Shown piece by piece: positions 45,465 through 57,500 of a stretch of 64,000 nt of DNA. Position 1 is the stretch's first letter. Each line of letters opens with the position of its first letter. The position numbers and the translations under genes are program-made. The stretch is from Alitta virens (taxonomy: Eukaryota; Annelida; Polychaeta; Phyllodocida; Nereididae): NCBI GenBank assembly GCA_932294295.1, contig OW028581.1:15529162-15593161 (forward strand), given 5' to 3'. Under the pieces are notes generated by a model, which saw nothing but the letters and a program-made list of their open reading frames with translations, had not been told where the DNA came from and ran no database searches.

Positions 45465-45609
45465 TACATGGCCAAATGTGCCACATGCGTTTTCCATGAG
45501 AAGGAAAAACACATGGAAAACGCATGGTGTTTTAGCTAATTACAATGAGGCAAAAACCATGCGTTTATCCAAACACATTGAAAACGCACTTGGCACAATT
45601 GGCCATGTA
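45465..45609. mobile_element. Foldback MITE 'TACATGGCC', copy 4
   Basis: It has the same ends and centre as copy 1, but is the most mutated copy (CCACATGCG in place of CCACGTGCG, AAACACATGG inside). 145 bp. Confidence 0.85.
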
Positions 45610-45964
45610 CTTGGTATTTCACTATTAGTGATTGGGTGTTGACACACTGTGAAACATTTTAGAGCTACATGGAGAGAGTATTTTATCCCATTCTGGCATG
45701 TTGATAAATTAATTTGAAAGCATATGATCGGCCTCCCAGTGTTGGTTAAGGCAAAGCCATCCCAAAGGTTATCTGGGGATAAGAATGGATAAGTCTTCAG
45801 GTGGAGTCTATCAGCTAGAAATGCCTTAAGTCAGCCACTTTCAAATATTGAGTTAATTTATTGTTGTTGGTGTTATTGTGAGGAACAACAACCAGTTGCA
45901 CTGCATGATATGACTAAATATGTCTTCTTTTTATAAGCAAGCCAAAGCAGGCTTTTGCTTATAG

Positions 45965-46250
45965 TAAGGCTGCTGAAGTTGCACTAAGTACTTGTTTTGT
46001 GTAGGTGGACATAATCTTTGGTAGGGATTATAAGACAAAATGATCGTTAGTGATAGACTACAATATGTCATACTTGTAATCGGCTGAACGGAACAATCAG
46101 TTGAATTGATGAATATGAGCAGTCTAGATAAATCAGAATGGTTGTAAGTGCAGACAAGTGGAGATAGCATCATAAATATTATCCTGTGCAATTGCTGCAA
46201 TATATTAATGAAACTCTAATGAACAATATCCTGCAAAAGTAAGGACTTCA
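45965..46250. repeat. Dispersed repeat R4, first copy
   Basis: Segments GGCTGCTGAAGTTG, GTTGTAAGTGCAGACA, AACAATATCCTGCAAAAGTA and AGGACT recur in the same order at 54,172-54,980, separated there by other insertions. Confidence 0.65.
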
Positions 46251-46713
46251 CTAATCAGCATCGGCATCATTATATTGCTTGTAAATGCGTCGAGGGCTTT
46301 ACTATTCTCAATCCAACTGAACAATTCTTACAAATATTAACAACTAAGAACACTAACCTTAACTTTGCATTAAAATTAGACAGTAGAATATAAATGTTTT
46401 ATATAATAGTAATTTAAATGTCTCCTTGAACTGAGCGGCTGGCAGCGCATTGACGAAACTGCTTCCATGCATGTGTATGACTTTGTACATTTGTATATTT
46501 GTAAATATCTACTATTGTATGTCACTTCATATTGTATGTCAATATTCCCATCTCATATTGTATATCACTTCATATTGTTTACCATGTTGATAAAGCCCCT
46601 GTCACACGGGCCGGTTGTGCCGTAGTGAACCCGTAGTATTACGTAATAGTTATGTAACAGCTCTTTCCGCCGGTTTGGCGACCGGTTCTGGCAGAAAAAA
46701 GGGGCGGGGCAGC

Positions 46714-46960
46714 ACCCGCCGGGTTACCCGCCGGGTGCTACGGGTAACCCGCCGGGATACCCGCCGGCTGCCACGGGTTACCCGCCGGCTTCCACGGGTG
46801 CCTCGGCGGGTTCTACGGGTGACTCGGCGGGTTCTACGGGTTACTCGGCGGGTTCTACGGGTTACTCGGCGGGTTCTACGGGTTACTCGGCGGGTTCTAC
46901 GGGTTACTCGCCGAGTTGTAGGAGTAAGCCGGCGAGTAGTAGGAGTAACTCGCAGCCTCC
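46714..46960. repeat. 21-bp GC-rich minisatellite, left arm of H1
   Basis: Units of CGGCGGGTTCTACGGGTTACT and variants. Both strands are open for more than 100 codons (Arg/Val/Thr-rich), an artefact of the periodic repeat with a multiple-of-three length. The mirror copy lies at about 49,545-49,795. Confidence 0.85.
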
Positions 46961-46964
46961 AGGA

Positions 46965-47480
46965 GTACACTTTAAAAGGCTGCTGCTCCCCTAATATTAG
47001 TCCGATTTTCGTTAAATAAGAACTAAAATTGTAGTATAGTTTATACTGATTCCATACCTGTTTTCGGATCGAAAATATACCAAATATTAAGCGAGTTATT
47101 CGTCTGAGAAGGTAGCAAGGTTGGCGGAGGCAAACAGTGGTGCTCTCGCAGACGTCCGCGCCGGGACTGTATCAATGCTGAGCGCTTCTATAAAAGGCTG
47201 CTGCTCCCCTAATATTAGTCCGATTTTCGTCAAATAAGACTGGATTGTAGTATAATTCATATTGACTCCATAGGTGTTTTCGGATTGAAAATAGACCAAA
47301 TATTAAGCGAGATATTCGTCTGAGAAGGCGGTTGTCTGGTGGCGGCTGCTGCTCCATTAATATTAATCAGATTTGCGTCAAATAAATATTGAATTATAGA
47401 AGAGTTCATACTTATTCCACACATAATTTCAGATTGAAAATAGACCAAATATTAAGTGTGATATTCGTCTGGGAAGGCAG
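46965..47480. repeat. Three copies of a 130-150 bp block in H1, left arm
   Basis: Each block runs from GGCTGCTGCTCC through TTAGTCCGATTTTCGTCAAA and GTTTTCGGAT to ATTAAGCGAGATATTCGTCT. Inverted copies are at about 48,995-49,130, 49,215-49,355 and 49,365-49,505, and further copies occur in the neighbouring element H2. Confidence 0.8.
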
Positions 47481-49544
47481 CAAGGTGCTCTGTGTATGTT
47501 CATGACTTGAAATGGTGTGGTCAATATTTTTTACCATTATATATACATTGTTTGGATGAGCTTTGTTGCAATTAATTTCTACTCATTCTGCCAACTGGCC
47601 AATGGGAAGGACTTTTCCTTTGGTTTTGTAAAGTCAATTAACCTATATATGTAATAGCAATCTGCCTTGACCGTTATGTCAATTGCTATTAGCATTTTGA
47701 ATAATACAAAGAATGGGGTAAGTCATGCTTTTTCATCACTGATCACAAGCATGAATTGAAATCATTGATCACAAGCATGAATTGAAATTCTGAATTGACC
47801 ATTATGTCAATTGCTATTTACATTTTGAATAATACAAAGAATGGGGTAAGTCATGCTTTTTCATCATTGATCACAAGCATTAATTGAAGTTCTGAATTTC
47901 AACTGGTTCCTGTTTAATATGCATATTAAAGAGGGAGATTGTTTTGATCATGGATGGAACATGCAATATCAATATTAATTTCAGTTGGATTATTTTCAGA
48001 AACAACAACGAAATATTGATAATTTATATAAACTAGAGTATATCTATCTATAGATAGTTGTTATAGCTCCATAGACATCTTTATCAAGTCGGAATTTTAT
48101 TGGCAACAAGCAAAGAAACATTGTTTTATTTTCGTTTTTTATTGATTACGAATTAATGAATTATTGATAGTAACATATTATTAGGTGAAGATCTTATAAC
48201 TATCTGTCTATCTACATATCTATATTCTATGATGTATTACTAACTTTATTAACAAGAATATTCTTGTTTGTGCCTAGTATACTCCATTAATTTTCCCCGC
48301 CTTAACTATTATATAAATTCTACACATTTCCCTGAATAATTCAGTCTTTATTTGACGAAAATCTAATATGTAGATAGACAGATAGTTTAGAGAGACAGAT
48401 AGATTTATATGCTTATTATATAATATAGAATATCTAGCTTAATATTTGGTCCATATAAGTACATAAAAGATAGCAAATAAAATCACAGATCAAATCACAA
48501 ATAATAATTACAATATCAATATTACATTTAAATTTTACAAAAATATACACAAAAAGATAAGAATGTTCACATGTATAAAAAAAATACCAATATACAAATA
48601 TAATCATTGCCTGGTAATTACAATACAATACATAGTTTTTTAATTAATGAAAGCAATTACATCTTTTTGTAATTGTGAATGACAATCAAGACAATGTCAT
48701 ATTACTGTGTCATCTTTGAACAAACTATGAAATGACAGGTCAAAGAACCCCAATTTAGGCAATTAGGCAATTGACACATGTATTGAGCATTTGCTGTATT
48801 CTCTACACCCATTCTTTATATCATTCAAAATGCTATTGACATAACGGTCATGGCAGTTGGCAGAATGAGTAGAAATGAATTGCAATAAAGCTCATCCAAA
48901 CAATGTATATATATCATGGTCAAAAATATTGACCACACCATTCAAGTCATGACCATACACAGAGCACCTGGCCGACGCCAGATTACTGCATTCTCAGATG
49001 AATATCTCGCTTAATATTTGGTGTATATTCAATCCGAAAACATGATGGAATCAGTATGAACTATGCTACAATACAGTTTTAATTTGATGAAAATCGGACT
49101 AATATTAGGGGAGCAGCAGCCTTTTAAAGAAGGGCTCAGCCCTTACTGCATTGATACAGTCAGGGCGCGGACGTCTGCGAGAGCACCACTGTTTGCCTCC
49201 GCCAACCTAGCTACGTTCTCAGACGAATATCTCGCTTAATATTTGGTCTATTTTCAATCCGAAAACACGTATGGAATCAGTATGATTTATACTACAATTC
49301 AGTCCTGATTTGACGTAAATCGGATTATTATAAATGGAGCAACAGCCGCCGCAAGACGACTGCCTTTTCAGACAAATATCTCGCTTAATATTCGGGATTT
49401 TTTAAATCCGAAAATACGTATGGAAGCAGTATGAGCTATACTGCCATTCAGTCTTTATTTGAGGAAAATCGGACTAATATTAGAGGAGCAGCAGCCTTTT
49501 TAAAGTATATACCTCCTTGCCTACGCTGACGCTGGTAGCAAAAA

Positions 49545-49800
49545 AGCCGGCGGGTTACACGTGAAAGCCGGCGGGTTACACGTGAAAGCCGGCGGGTTAC
49601 CCGTGAAAGCCGGCGGGTTACCCGTAGAACCCCTCAACAAGCCGCCGGGGTGAAATTAGAGACGAATAATTCGCCGGGTTCTACGGGCCACCCGCCGGCT
49701 TCCACGGGTCACCCGCCGGCTTCCACGAGTCACCCGCCGGCTTCCACGGGTCACCCGCCGGCTTCCACGGGTCACCCGCCGGCTTCCACGGGTTTTTTTT
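49545..49800. repeat. 21-bp GC-rich minisatellite, right arm of H1
   Basis: CCGGCTTCCACGGGTCACCCG and variants in inverted orientation relative to the left arm, closed by a run of T at about 49,793-49,809. Confidence 0.8.
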
Positions 49801-50055
49801 TTTTTTTTTACACCCGTGAGATTTCTACGGTTGTGCCATGCAAGCATGGCACAACCGGCTCCCGGGGCCGGGTTTCGCGGCTTGGCCAAGGGTCCCACGG
49901 GTGCTTGACGGGTATCCACGGGTATCCACGGGTGGCCATATTGGGGCCGCCGGCTTCGAGCCGGGTAGCGATTTCCGCAATTATTACGTAATACTACGGC
50001 TTCACTACGGCACAACCGGCCCGTGTGACAGGGGCTTAACAGTCAAGAGTACATC

Positions 50056-50057
<2 letters not shown>

Positions 50058-50091
<34 letters not shown>
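50058..50091. repeat. (TA)n microsatellite between H1 and H2
   Basis: About 17 TA units in the 200-bp spacer separating the two palindromic elements. Confidence 0.9.
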
Positions 50092-50093
<2 letters not shown>

Positions 50094-50236
50094 TATGCTT
50101 AGTGTTTAGTATTGTTATTGAACCTGAATTGTTGTGCTAAAACTATTTGTTGGTGTTTTTAAACAGTATTATTACTATTATTTGTTTAGTTGCTGGTGCT
50201 TTAGAATTTCTTAGACAGACTATGTAGTGTTGATTA

Positions 50237-52870
50237 AGCCCCCCTCTAACATAGCCGGTTTTGCCGTAGTAAAGCCGTAGTATGACGTAACGGTTATGCA
50301 ACAGCTTTTTTCGCCGGGTTGGCGACGCATTCTGGTGGCAAAAAGGGTTCTACGGGTGACTCGGTGGGTGCTACGGGTGACTCGGCGGCGAGTGACTCGG
50401 CGGGTTCTACGGGTCACTCGGCGGGTTCTACGGGTCACTCGGCGGGTTCTACGGGTCACTAGAAGTAAGCCGACGGGTAGTAGGAGTAACTCAACGGCTT
50501 CCAGGAGTAATCCGCCGACTTCCACGGGTGACTCGCCGACTGCTACCATCGTCAGCATCAGCTTAGGCAGGGAGGGGGTTGTATATACTTTAAAAGACTG
50601 CTGCTCCCCTAATATAAGTCCGATTCTCGTCAAATAAGTACTGAATTGTAGTATAGTTCATACTGATTGCATGCGTGTTTTCGGATCGAAAATATACCAA
50701 ATATTAAGCGAGATATTCTATATTATATAATAAGCATGTAAATCTATCTGTCTCTCTAAACTATCTATCTACATATCTACATATCTACATATTTATCTAT
50801 CTATCCATCTATCTATCTACATATCTAACTATCTACATTAAAGAACAGCAATTAATGTTTTTTACAAGAATATTCTTGTTTTTGCCTAGTATACTCCAAT
50901 AATTTTCCTCACCTTATCTATTATATAAATTTTATTTGATGAAAATCGGACTATATACAATTCATTATGACCGTTATACTAAATGACAATTGACACTCAG
51001 ATATGTGTGATGTTCAAAGTGGCTTCTTTTTAATTGTGAATTGAATATGACATGACATTAAGCCTGTAATCCAGGTTAATTGCAATTGACTAATAACAAT
51101 TAACCTTAGTGAAGGACTTCTTTACATTTGGCTAAGTGAATTGAATTACTTATGTTATGATAGCTCATGTCTCACAATGTTATCATTGTTATATTTTCAT
51201 TTTTTATTGATTTTTTATATACTTTAAAAGGCTGCTGCTCCCCTAATATTAGTCCGATTTTCGTCAAATAAAGACTGAATTGTTCAGGGAAATGAGTAGA
51301 ATTTATATAATAGATAAGGTGGGGAAAATTAATGGAGTATACTAGGCACAAACAAGAATATTCTTGTTAATAAAGTTAGTAATACCTCATAGAGTATAGA
51401 TATGTAGATATGTAGATAGACAGATAGTTATATGATCTTCACCTAAAAATACGTTACTATCAATAATTCATTGAATCGTAATCAATAAAAAATTAGAATA
51501 AAACAATGATAGAAACTATCTATAGATAGATATATTCTAGTTAGAGTAATCATTTTAGATATTTATTTCATTTTATATAAATTATTAATATTTCGTTCTT
51601 GTTGTTGTTTCTGAAAATAATCCAACTGGAATTAAAATTGATATTGCATGTTCCATCCATGATCAAAACAAATTATAGACAATCTCCCTCTTTAATATGC
51701 ATAATAAACAGGAACCAGTTGAAATTCAGAATTTCAATAAATGCTTGTGATCAATGATGAAAAAGCATGATTTACCCCATTCTTTGTGTCATTCAAAATG
51801 CTAATGGCAATTAACATAACGGTCACGGCAGATTGCTATTACATATATAGGTTAATTGACTTTTACAAAACCCAAGGAAAAGTCCTTCCCATTGGCCAGT
51901 TGGCAGAATGAGTAGAAATGAATTGCAATAAAGCTCATCCTTGTATATATGATGGTCAAAACTATTTGATTGTACACTTTGAAAATGCCAAAGAGAAAAG
52001 CATCAGTCCAGCACCCTTTGTACATCCTGCAGCATGGCAGTATATATAGATAAGGTGAGGAAAATTAATAAGGTATACTGGGCAAAAGCAAGAATATTCT
52101 TGTCAAAAACGCCTCCAACATTAATTGCTGTTCTGTTCTTTAATGTAGATAGTTAGATAGATAGATAGATAGATATGTAGATATGTAGATATGTAGATAT
52201 GTAGGTATTTAGATATTTAGATATTTAGATATTTAGATATGTAGATAGTTTAATAGTTTAGAGAGAAAGATAGATTTATATGCTTATTATATATTATAGA
52301 ATATCTCGCTTAATATTTGGTTTATTTTCGATCCGAAAACACTTATGGATTCAGTATGAACCATACTACAATTTATTCTTATTTGACGAAAATCGGACTA
52401 ATATTAGAGGAGCAGCAGCCTTTTAAAGAATCACTCAGCTCTGTCTGCGTTGATACTGTCCGGGCGCGGACGCTTGGGGGAGCACCAGTGTTTGCCGCCT
52501 ACCTGCCTTCTCAGACGTATATCTCGCTTAATATTTAGTCTATTTTCGATCCGAAAACATGTATGGAATCAGTATGAACTATACTACAATTCAGTACTTA
52601 TTGGACGAAAATCGGACTTATATTAGGGGAGCAGCAGTCTTTTAAATACAACCCCCCTCCCTGCCTTTGCTGACGCTGGTAGCAGTCGGCGAGTTACTCC
52701 TACAACTCGGCGGGTTACTCCTGGAAGCCGTCGAGTTACTCCTACTACTCGTCGAGTTACTCGTACTAGCCCTGAACAAGCTGTCGTGTTCACTACGCCT
52801 AAAATTCGCGACGGGAAACCCGTCCAAGTCGTCAAGTGACCCGACGGACTCGAGGGGTGACTCCTCAATT
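50237..52870. mobile_element. Second palindromic Harbinger-type element H2, right TIR lost
   Basis: The left TIR AGCCCCCCTCTAACATAGCC follows TTA (50234-50236). The same minisatellite and GGCTGCTGCTCC blocks follow. An inverted right arm is present (52,045-52,870), but it ends in minisatellite-like text and no complementary terminus was found up to 53,000. The interior from 51,220 to 51,950 is an inverted copy of H1 sequence (for example 47,560-48,030). It is probably right-truncated. Confidence 0.75.
50755..50832. repeat. CTACATAT / CTATCTAT simple repeat inside H2
   Basis: Repeats of ATCTACAT and ATCTATCT; the complementary TAGATATG repeat lies at about 52,150-52,250 in the opposite arm. 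Confidence 0.8.
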
Positions 52871-53219
52871 CAAATAAACCAAATTTTGTCCGAGCTCTGC
52901 TGTAAACTTAAACGCCCCTTATATATAGGCTATTAATAACGGTCATTTTTAGTGAGTGCTAGTGAAGTGTCAGGGGATATGGTATTGGCAAAGTTGGCGC
53001 ACCTGAAATGATGGGCTTTTAAAGCCTTGCTACCTCTCAAAATGTGTCGTGTGATGAAATGCTACAGAATACCAATTTATTGTCCAGCAATGGATATTAA
53101 CCATGTTAACGAAGCAACTGGCGATCTTGCCTAACTGCTTTGATATGATTTTATTTTTATTTTTTGTGGATATATGTTGCTTTATTGATTCATATCATTG
53201 ATTCATATCAGTAAAATAC

Positions 53220-53710
53220 AGATACACGAAAAAAAAAAAAAAAAACATAAGCTGATGCCAAGTGGCATAAATAGCTCATATAAGAAATATAATAATTGTC
53301 TAGATTACAATGGTGGTGAAATAAAAGAAATAATAATGATTAGACAAAATAGAAAAACAAAGAAAGAAATATTATAGAAACAACATCAATAAACCGAATG
53401 ACAATTGTATAAATAAAAATGATATCAATAACATGTGAATACTTTATAATTATTATAATTATTACCATAACGGATTATTACACTGAAGTAGAAAAAACTT
53501 TAACCTTCTTTTATAGCAACTGAGACTACATTTTCGATCTATTTTATCATTAAGGATATTAAATACCTTCACCCCTGTATATCTAACTCTCTTTTGCGAT
53601 AATACTGATGTGCACACAGGAATCTGGAATAGACCTTGACCTCTAGTATTGTACATGTAAGCATTTAAACAAAATAATTTTATAAAAACACGAGGCTGCT
53701 GACTGTTCAC
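53220..53710 (-). pseudogene. LINE 3' end (reverse-transcriptase C-terminus), minus strand
   Basis: The minus frame reads YNTRGQGLFQIP, then KRVRYTGVKVFNILNDKI and LSCYKRRLKFFLL before a stop at about 53,462. TR-----L-IP followed by G-K-FN-L---I and K--LK is the C-terminal tail of CR1/L2-like LINE proteins. An A-rich run (plus strand 53,230-53,245) sits near the end of the presumed 3' UTR. No catalytic part is present. Confidence 0.65.
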
Positions 53711-53734
53711 TACAGCTCAGTTTCTGGCAACAAC

Positions 53735-54235
53735 TAGCCCATCCAGTTTCTTTGCCAGCAAGAGTGGTGCATTACACTAGGAAGACTGCAATCTTACTCT
53801 AATGGGAATTTCAAATAACTCCCTCTTGTAATTCAAAGTTGTATGCCTTTCACATAATGTCATATCATGTTTTAAAGACAACAGGAAGGGCACACATTCA
53901 AGGTAGACTCTGAGGCTTTTTAGTAAACTTGAGGTTCTTGTTGCAAGTATATAACAGTTGAAGAGGTAAGGATACATTGGAAGTAAATCAATTTCAGGCA
54001 AAGGTAAAGCTGACTTTAGACATCGGCAGTTATACTATAGACTCGACTTGAAGTCATATCTTAGTGCATGCATGATATGAATAATACTAGATAAGTCTGA
54101 CTTGTATTTGTAAGAAAGTATAAATGTGGTTTTGCTTACGCTGCCAAATGTGAACTGTTCGATTATAGTTAGGCTGCTGAAGTTGTATAGGGCTGGGTGT
54201 ACTCGATTATCTTGTATACATGTGAAGTCTTTGTA
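53735..54235. repeat. Dispersed repeat R5, first copy
   Basis: TTGCCAGCAAGAGTGGTGCA followed by TAATGGGAATTTCAAATAAC and GCCTTTCACATAATGTCATA matches 55,060-55,190 in the same orientation at roughly 75-80% identity by eye. Confidence 0.65.
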
Positions 54236-54321
54236 TTTTTTGTACACATGTCACATTAATATATTTTGTATGTGAAGGTGGATGTTATTATTGATAGAAA
54301 TCATAAAGGTATGGTCATAAG

Positions 54322-54764
54322 TATGGTGGCCGAGGAGGACACTTCAGGAGGAGGAGGAGGAGGAGGAGGAGGAGGAGGAGGAGGAGGAGGAGGAGGAGGA
54401 GGTGGGGAGGAGGTGGGGAGGAGGAGGAGGGGGAGGAGGGGAGAGGAGGAGGAGGGGAGGAGGAAGAAATTTAGCCACTCTTACAAAGTTGCATACCTGC
54501 TGTTAAGTGAATCAGCCTTCACTTTCGTGGTGCGGAACCTACACTGTCGGGCGACTGTAGGCCTATTACTTTTGTGGTACGACAGTATACTATCACCGTC
54601 GTGGTGCGAAGGTGTCGTGAGGCGAAAGTAGGTGCTGTGCAGTCCGACTCAACTTTCGGGGGGCGAAGGTTCAACTGTCGGGGGCGGGGGGGGGGGGGGG
54701 GGCGAAATCTCTACTGTCAGGGGGCGAACCTTCGCACCAAGAAGTGAACTCCTCGGCCACCATA
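54322..54764. mobile_element. Inverted-repeat element with (GGA)n and iterated GGTGCGAAGGT motif
   Basis: TATGGTGGCCGAGGAGGACA at 54322 pairs with the right end (to 54764) with two mismatches in about 24 bp. The interior holds a long (GGA)n tract (54,348-54,465), G runs, and repeated GTGGTGCGAAGGTG, GGGGCGAAGGTTC and CTGTCGGG motifs on both strands. The polyglycine open frame here is an artefact. Confidence 0.7.
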
Positions 54765-54799
54765 CATAAGTGCTTGACTACTATATGTCATACTTGGCT

Positions 54800-54985
54800 G
54801 ATCAGAACAATCATTTCAATTGATAACTATGGGCAGTTAGTCTGGATAAATCAGCTTAGTTGTAAGTGCAGACATGCGGAGATGGTGTCATAAATGTTTT
54901 CCTGTAACGTAAGTACACCATGACATATTGATGTTACAGTAACTCTAATGAGCAATATCCTGCAAAAGTAAGGACTCCAGTCATG
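54800..54985. repeat. Dispersed repeat R4, second copy (3' section)
   Basis: GTTGTAAGTGCAGACATGCG through AGCAATATCCTGCAAAAGTA matches 46,125-46,247. The 5' section of the same repeat is at about 54,170. Confidence 0.65.
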
Positions 54986-55059
54986 AGACTAATAAACGTT
55001 AAAATGTAGTCAATAGTTTCTTTTTTTCTTTTTGTAGCACTAAAACATCCAACCAGCTA

Positions 55060-55440
55060 CTTTGCCTGGCAGCAGTAATGGTGCATTACAGCAAAAAGGC
55101 GAACATCTTATTTTAATGGGAATAACAAAAAAAACTTGTAATTATAAAGTTGCATGCCTTTCCTATAATGTCATATCATGTTTGCGTGGAAAAACAACAA
55201 TGCAAAGAAAAACTTATCTCATAGACTTGGAAGCTAAACTCCAGATGACATCATGTGCATCCAGGGGCCTCAATGGCTCAGCCAATAATAGTCCTTGCTT
55301 CACATGGTGTCATCTGGAGTTTAGCTTCAAAGTTTTTGAGATTGTTTTCCAACTCAATGAATTTGGCTTTCAGGCTGTATAGTAAACTAATTTTTTTTAA
55401 AAGATCACTACAACTTCTTGTTGCCAGTGTATAACAGGTA
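55060..55440. repeat. Dispersed repeat R5, second copy, with a 28-bp inverted repeat
   Basis: It matches 53,735-53,900 at its start. GAAGCTAAACTCCAGATGAC... (55230-55257) pairs with 55301-55328 with one mismatch, and pairing continues imperfectly outward. Confidence 0.6.
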
Positions 55441-55740
55441 TATTGGAAGTCAATCGATTTGAGCTAAATACAAGGCTGACTTAAGCCATCTGTAGTTATG
55501 ATTTCAATATAATTTTAATACACATGTAATTATTATTTCAATATCACAATATATAGTTGTAAATTCTCTATCTTTACTTTATACCAGCTCGATAAGCATA
55601 TATGCTTCTTCTGTTAAATAAACTTACAAACAAACTCTACTTGATGCCATAACTATCCTAACATCAATTCCAATCCCAGATATTCTTAGCCTTACCCTTG
55701 TACCAAGGCATGTATTACTTATTAACGTACATTTTACTGA

Positions 55741-55880
55741 GGGGTGGAAGCCTAGCTCAGTGGCCTATGTTGGATGGCTAGCTGTTTCATCCTCTATCAC
55801 ATTGCCATGGTCCCTGCCTGCCCTAATTTGTCCATCAGGTGCAGAAATACATTAAGCCCTAATCCATCCACCCACCCACT
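55741..55880 (+). mobile_element. SINE S1 copy lacking the B-box
   Basis: The head keeps GCCTAGCTCAGTGG but jumps from there to TTGGATGGCTAGCTGTTTCA, losing about 50 bp including the B-box. It ends in CCACCCACCCACT. Confidence 0.8.
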
Positions 55881-55884
55881 GCGT

Positions 55885-57500
55885 TTGAATTTTTTAATAT
55901 CAGGGTTACCACCATTTCCTTTTATTATAATTTTGTAGCTCAGGATTACAGGGGATAGATATGGATAACTGGCTAAGTGTAGCAGCATTTGGTCCGGGAT
56001 ATCAATCATTGGTCTATCTTATTATAACTCGTAACTTACGAGCCACTTTGTAAATGTTGCAGTGTATGTGGGATGTATGGATTATAAAGATTCATCACCA
56101 GTCTACAGATGTTACATCTAGAATGGTGCCAAGTAGGCGTTGGTCCATCTTTAGATGTTAGAGTGACATCATATTGCTCTTAGTATTTGTGATGCGTCAA
56201 CAAGGATCTCCACTCTATGGAATTGAGTAATGGCGTAACATGACATGAAAGCACATTCTCACTATCTTACAATCATACTTACATACGTTAAATGACCAAA
56301 CTAACTGAAATTTTGTACCAGATAACATGTGAAAATTCACGTTTCTTTGATGCAGTTCTGGGGAGCCCTGTTCATTGAGTAAATAAAACCAGTTGAAGAT
56401 GTTCGAAAGCATGAAATCTGATAGCTTCTGATGATTGAATGATTATAATATGTTATCGTATCTAGGGGATACTTTTTGGAAATTTTGTCATATGCCAAAT
56501 GTTTTTGGCTGTCTGTCTTTGCAGACTGTTGTTGGGCTGTAATGTTATTTCCAAAAACTGATGTTAAAGCTTTTCATGCTTTTTATTTTCGCAACAAACA
56601 TGGCAAGTACAAATGAATGCACATTTGATCTACATCGTTGGTATGCATGCTTTGCTCCTGCACCAGAGACCATTATTGTGACATCTTCACTTTGATAATT
56701 ACACAAAGCCCATAAATGGCCATACTGACTACTGACTATTACAGAATGTTAATGCTGAACATGCCCACATTCTTGTTGCAGTGTTGGTGCAAAGGACAGT
56801 CATGCAGTGTATTCTGTTCTGTTCTTTGTGGATGGCTGCTAGATAATGAATCTTCCACCTGGGTTCTTTTTGTATCAGATGCTGGAGCTGCTCCCCTGTG
56901 CATGATAATTGTGCCTGTACATATGCTTTGTTTTGCCTTTGTCTGATAGGATGCTTGTAAGGAAGTTGTAGTAGGCAAGTTTTGTCAGATGTAACACCAA
57001 GACATGACTTTATTAATGGTCTCCACCCCTGAACCATATGTTTTAGTGGTAATTTTTTTAGAGTTAATGGGTGTTAATATGGTGCAGTGTTAATGTAACT
57101 AATACCAGGTTCAGAACTTGGTGCCTGTTATTTGAATAATATTAATAATATATTAATAATATTAATAACATTAATAATATTATTAGGTGTCATTATGGAC
57201 TTCTTCAGGTGAATGACTGTTTTGCTGGTCAAGTGTTCGCTGAAAATTGTGAGAACTTGTGTCAATGCCCGGTCCCAAGTGTGTAGCAGGTTGAATCTCT
57301 GCATCAAATATATCCTCATCTATACAGCTTTTCAGCTGAGATTTTATAGTTGGTGTCTTATCTTTAAAAAAAAAGAAGAAAGAAACAAAGAGCTTGTTGA
57401 AAAGAGAATTAACACATGTTAAACATTGTAAGGTGCTCATGTGTGCTTTAGTTGGTATGTAAATATTCTTACTACAGCGAGTGAATGTTTTCTCTTTCTC
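55885..57500. other. No gene recognised; R3 copy and AT microsatellite
   Basis: The second R3 copy is at 56,486-56,556 (ATGCCAAATGTTTTTGGCTG). An (AATAATATT)-rich tract lies at 57,133-57,187. Overlapping short open frames near 56,720-57,040 lack recognisable similarity. Confidence 0.4.

Larger units (their letters stand above)
46594..50036. mobile_element. Large palindromic PIF/Harbinger-type non-autonomous element H1
   Basis: The ends AGCCCCTGTCACACGGGCCG (46594 on) and the complement (to 50036) form TIRs of about 55 bp, flanked by TAA at 46591-46593 and 50037-50039, the three-base target duplication typical of PIF/Harbinger. Inside, each half carries, in mirror order, a GGGTTCTACGGGTGACTCGG minisatellite, three blocks starting GGCTGCTGCTCCCCTAATAT, and a unique AT-rich arm (for example GGATGAGCTTTGTTGCAATT at 47,550 against its complement at 48,880). 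The 3,443-bp element is therefore one long imperfect foldback. No transposase. Confidence 0.85.

Noticed and set aside
46615..47019. Long Arg/Val/Thr-rich frames on both strands (also near 49,650-50,640)
   Set aside because: Produced by the 21-bp minisatellite, whose length is a multiple of three and which lacks stops in several frames.
46594..50036. LTR retrotransposon explanation for the repeated blocks
   Set aside because: Repeats are inverted, not direct, the ends are TIRs with a three-base TAA duplication, and no gag/pol similarity is present.
54266..54631. Polyglycine protein
   Set aside because: It is the (GGA)n microsatellite inside an inverted-repeat element.
56716..57037. Overlapping 70-100 codon frames on both strands
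   Set aside because: Several phases are open at once, no family similarity, no splice or promoter context.
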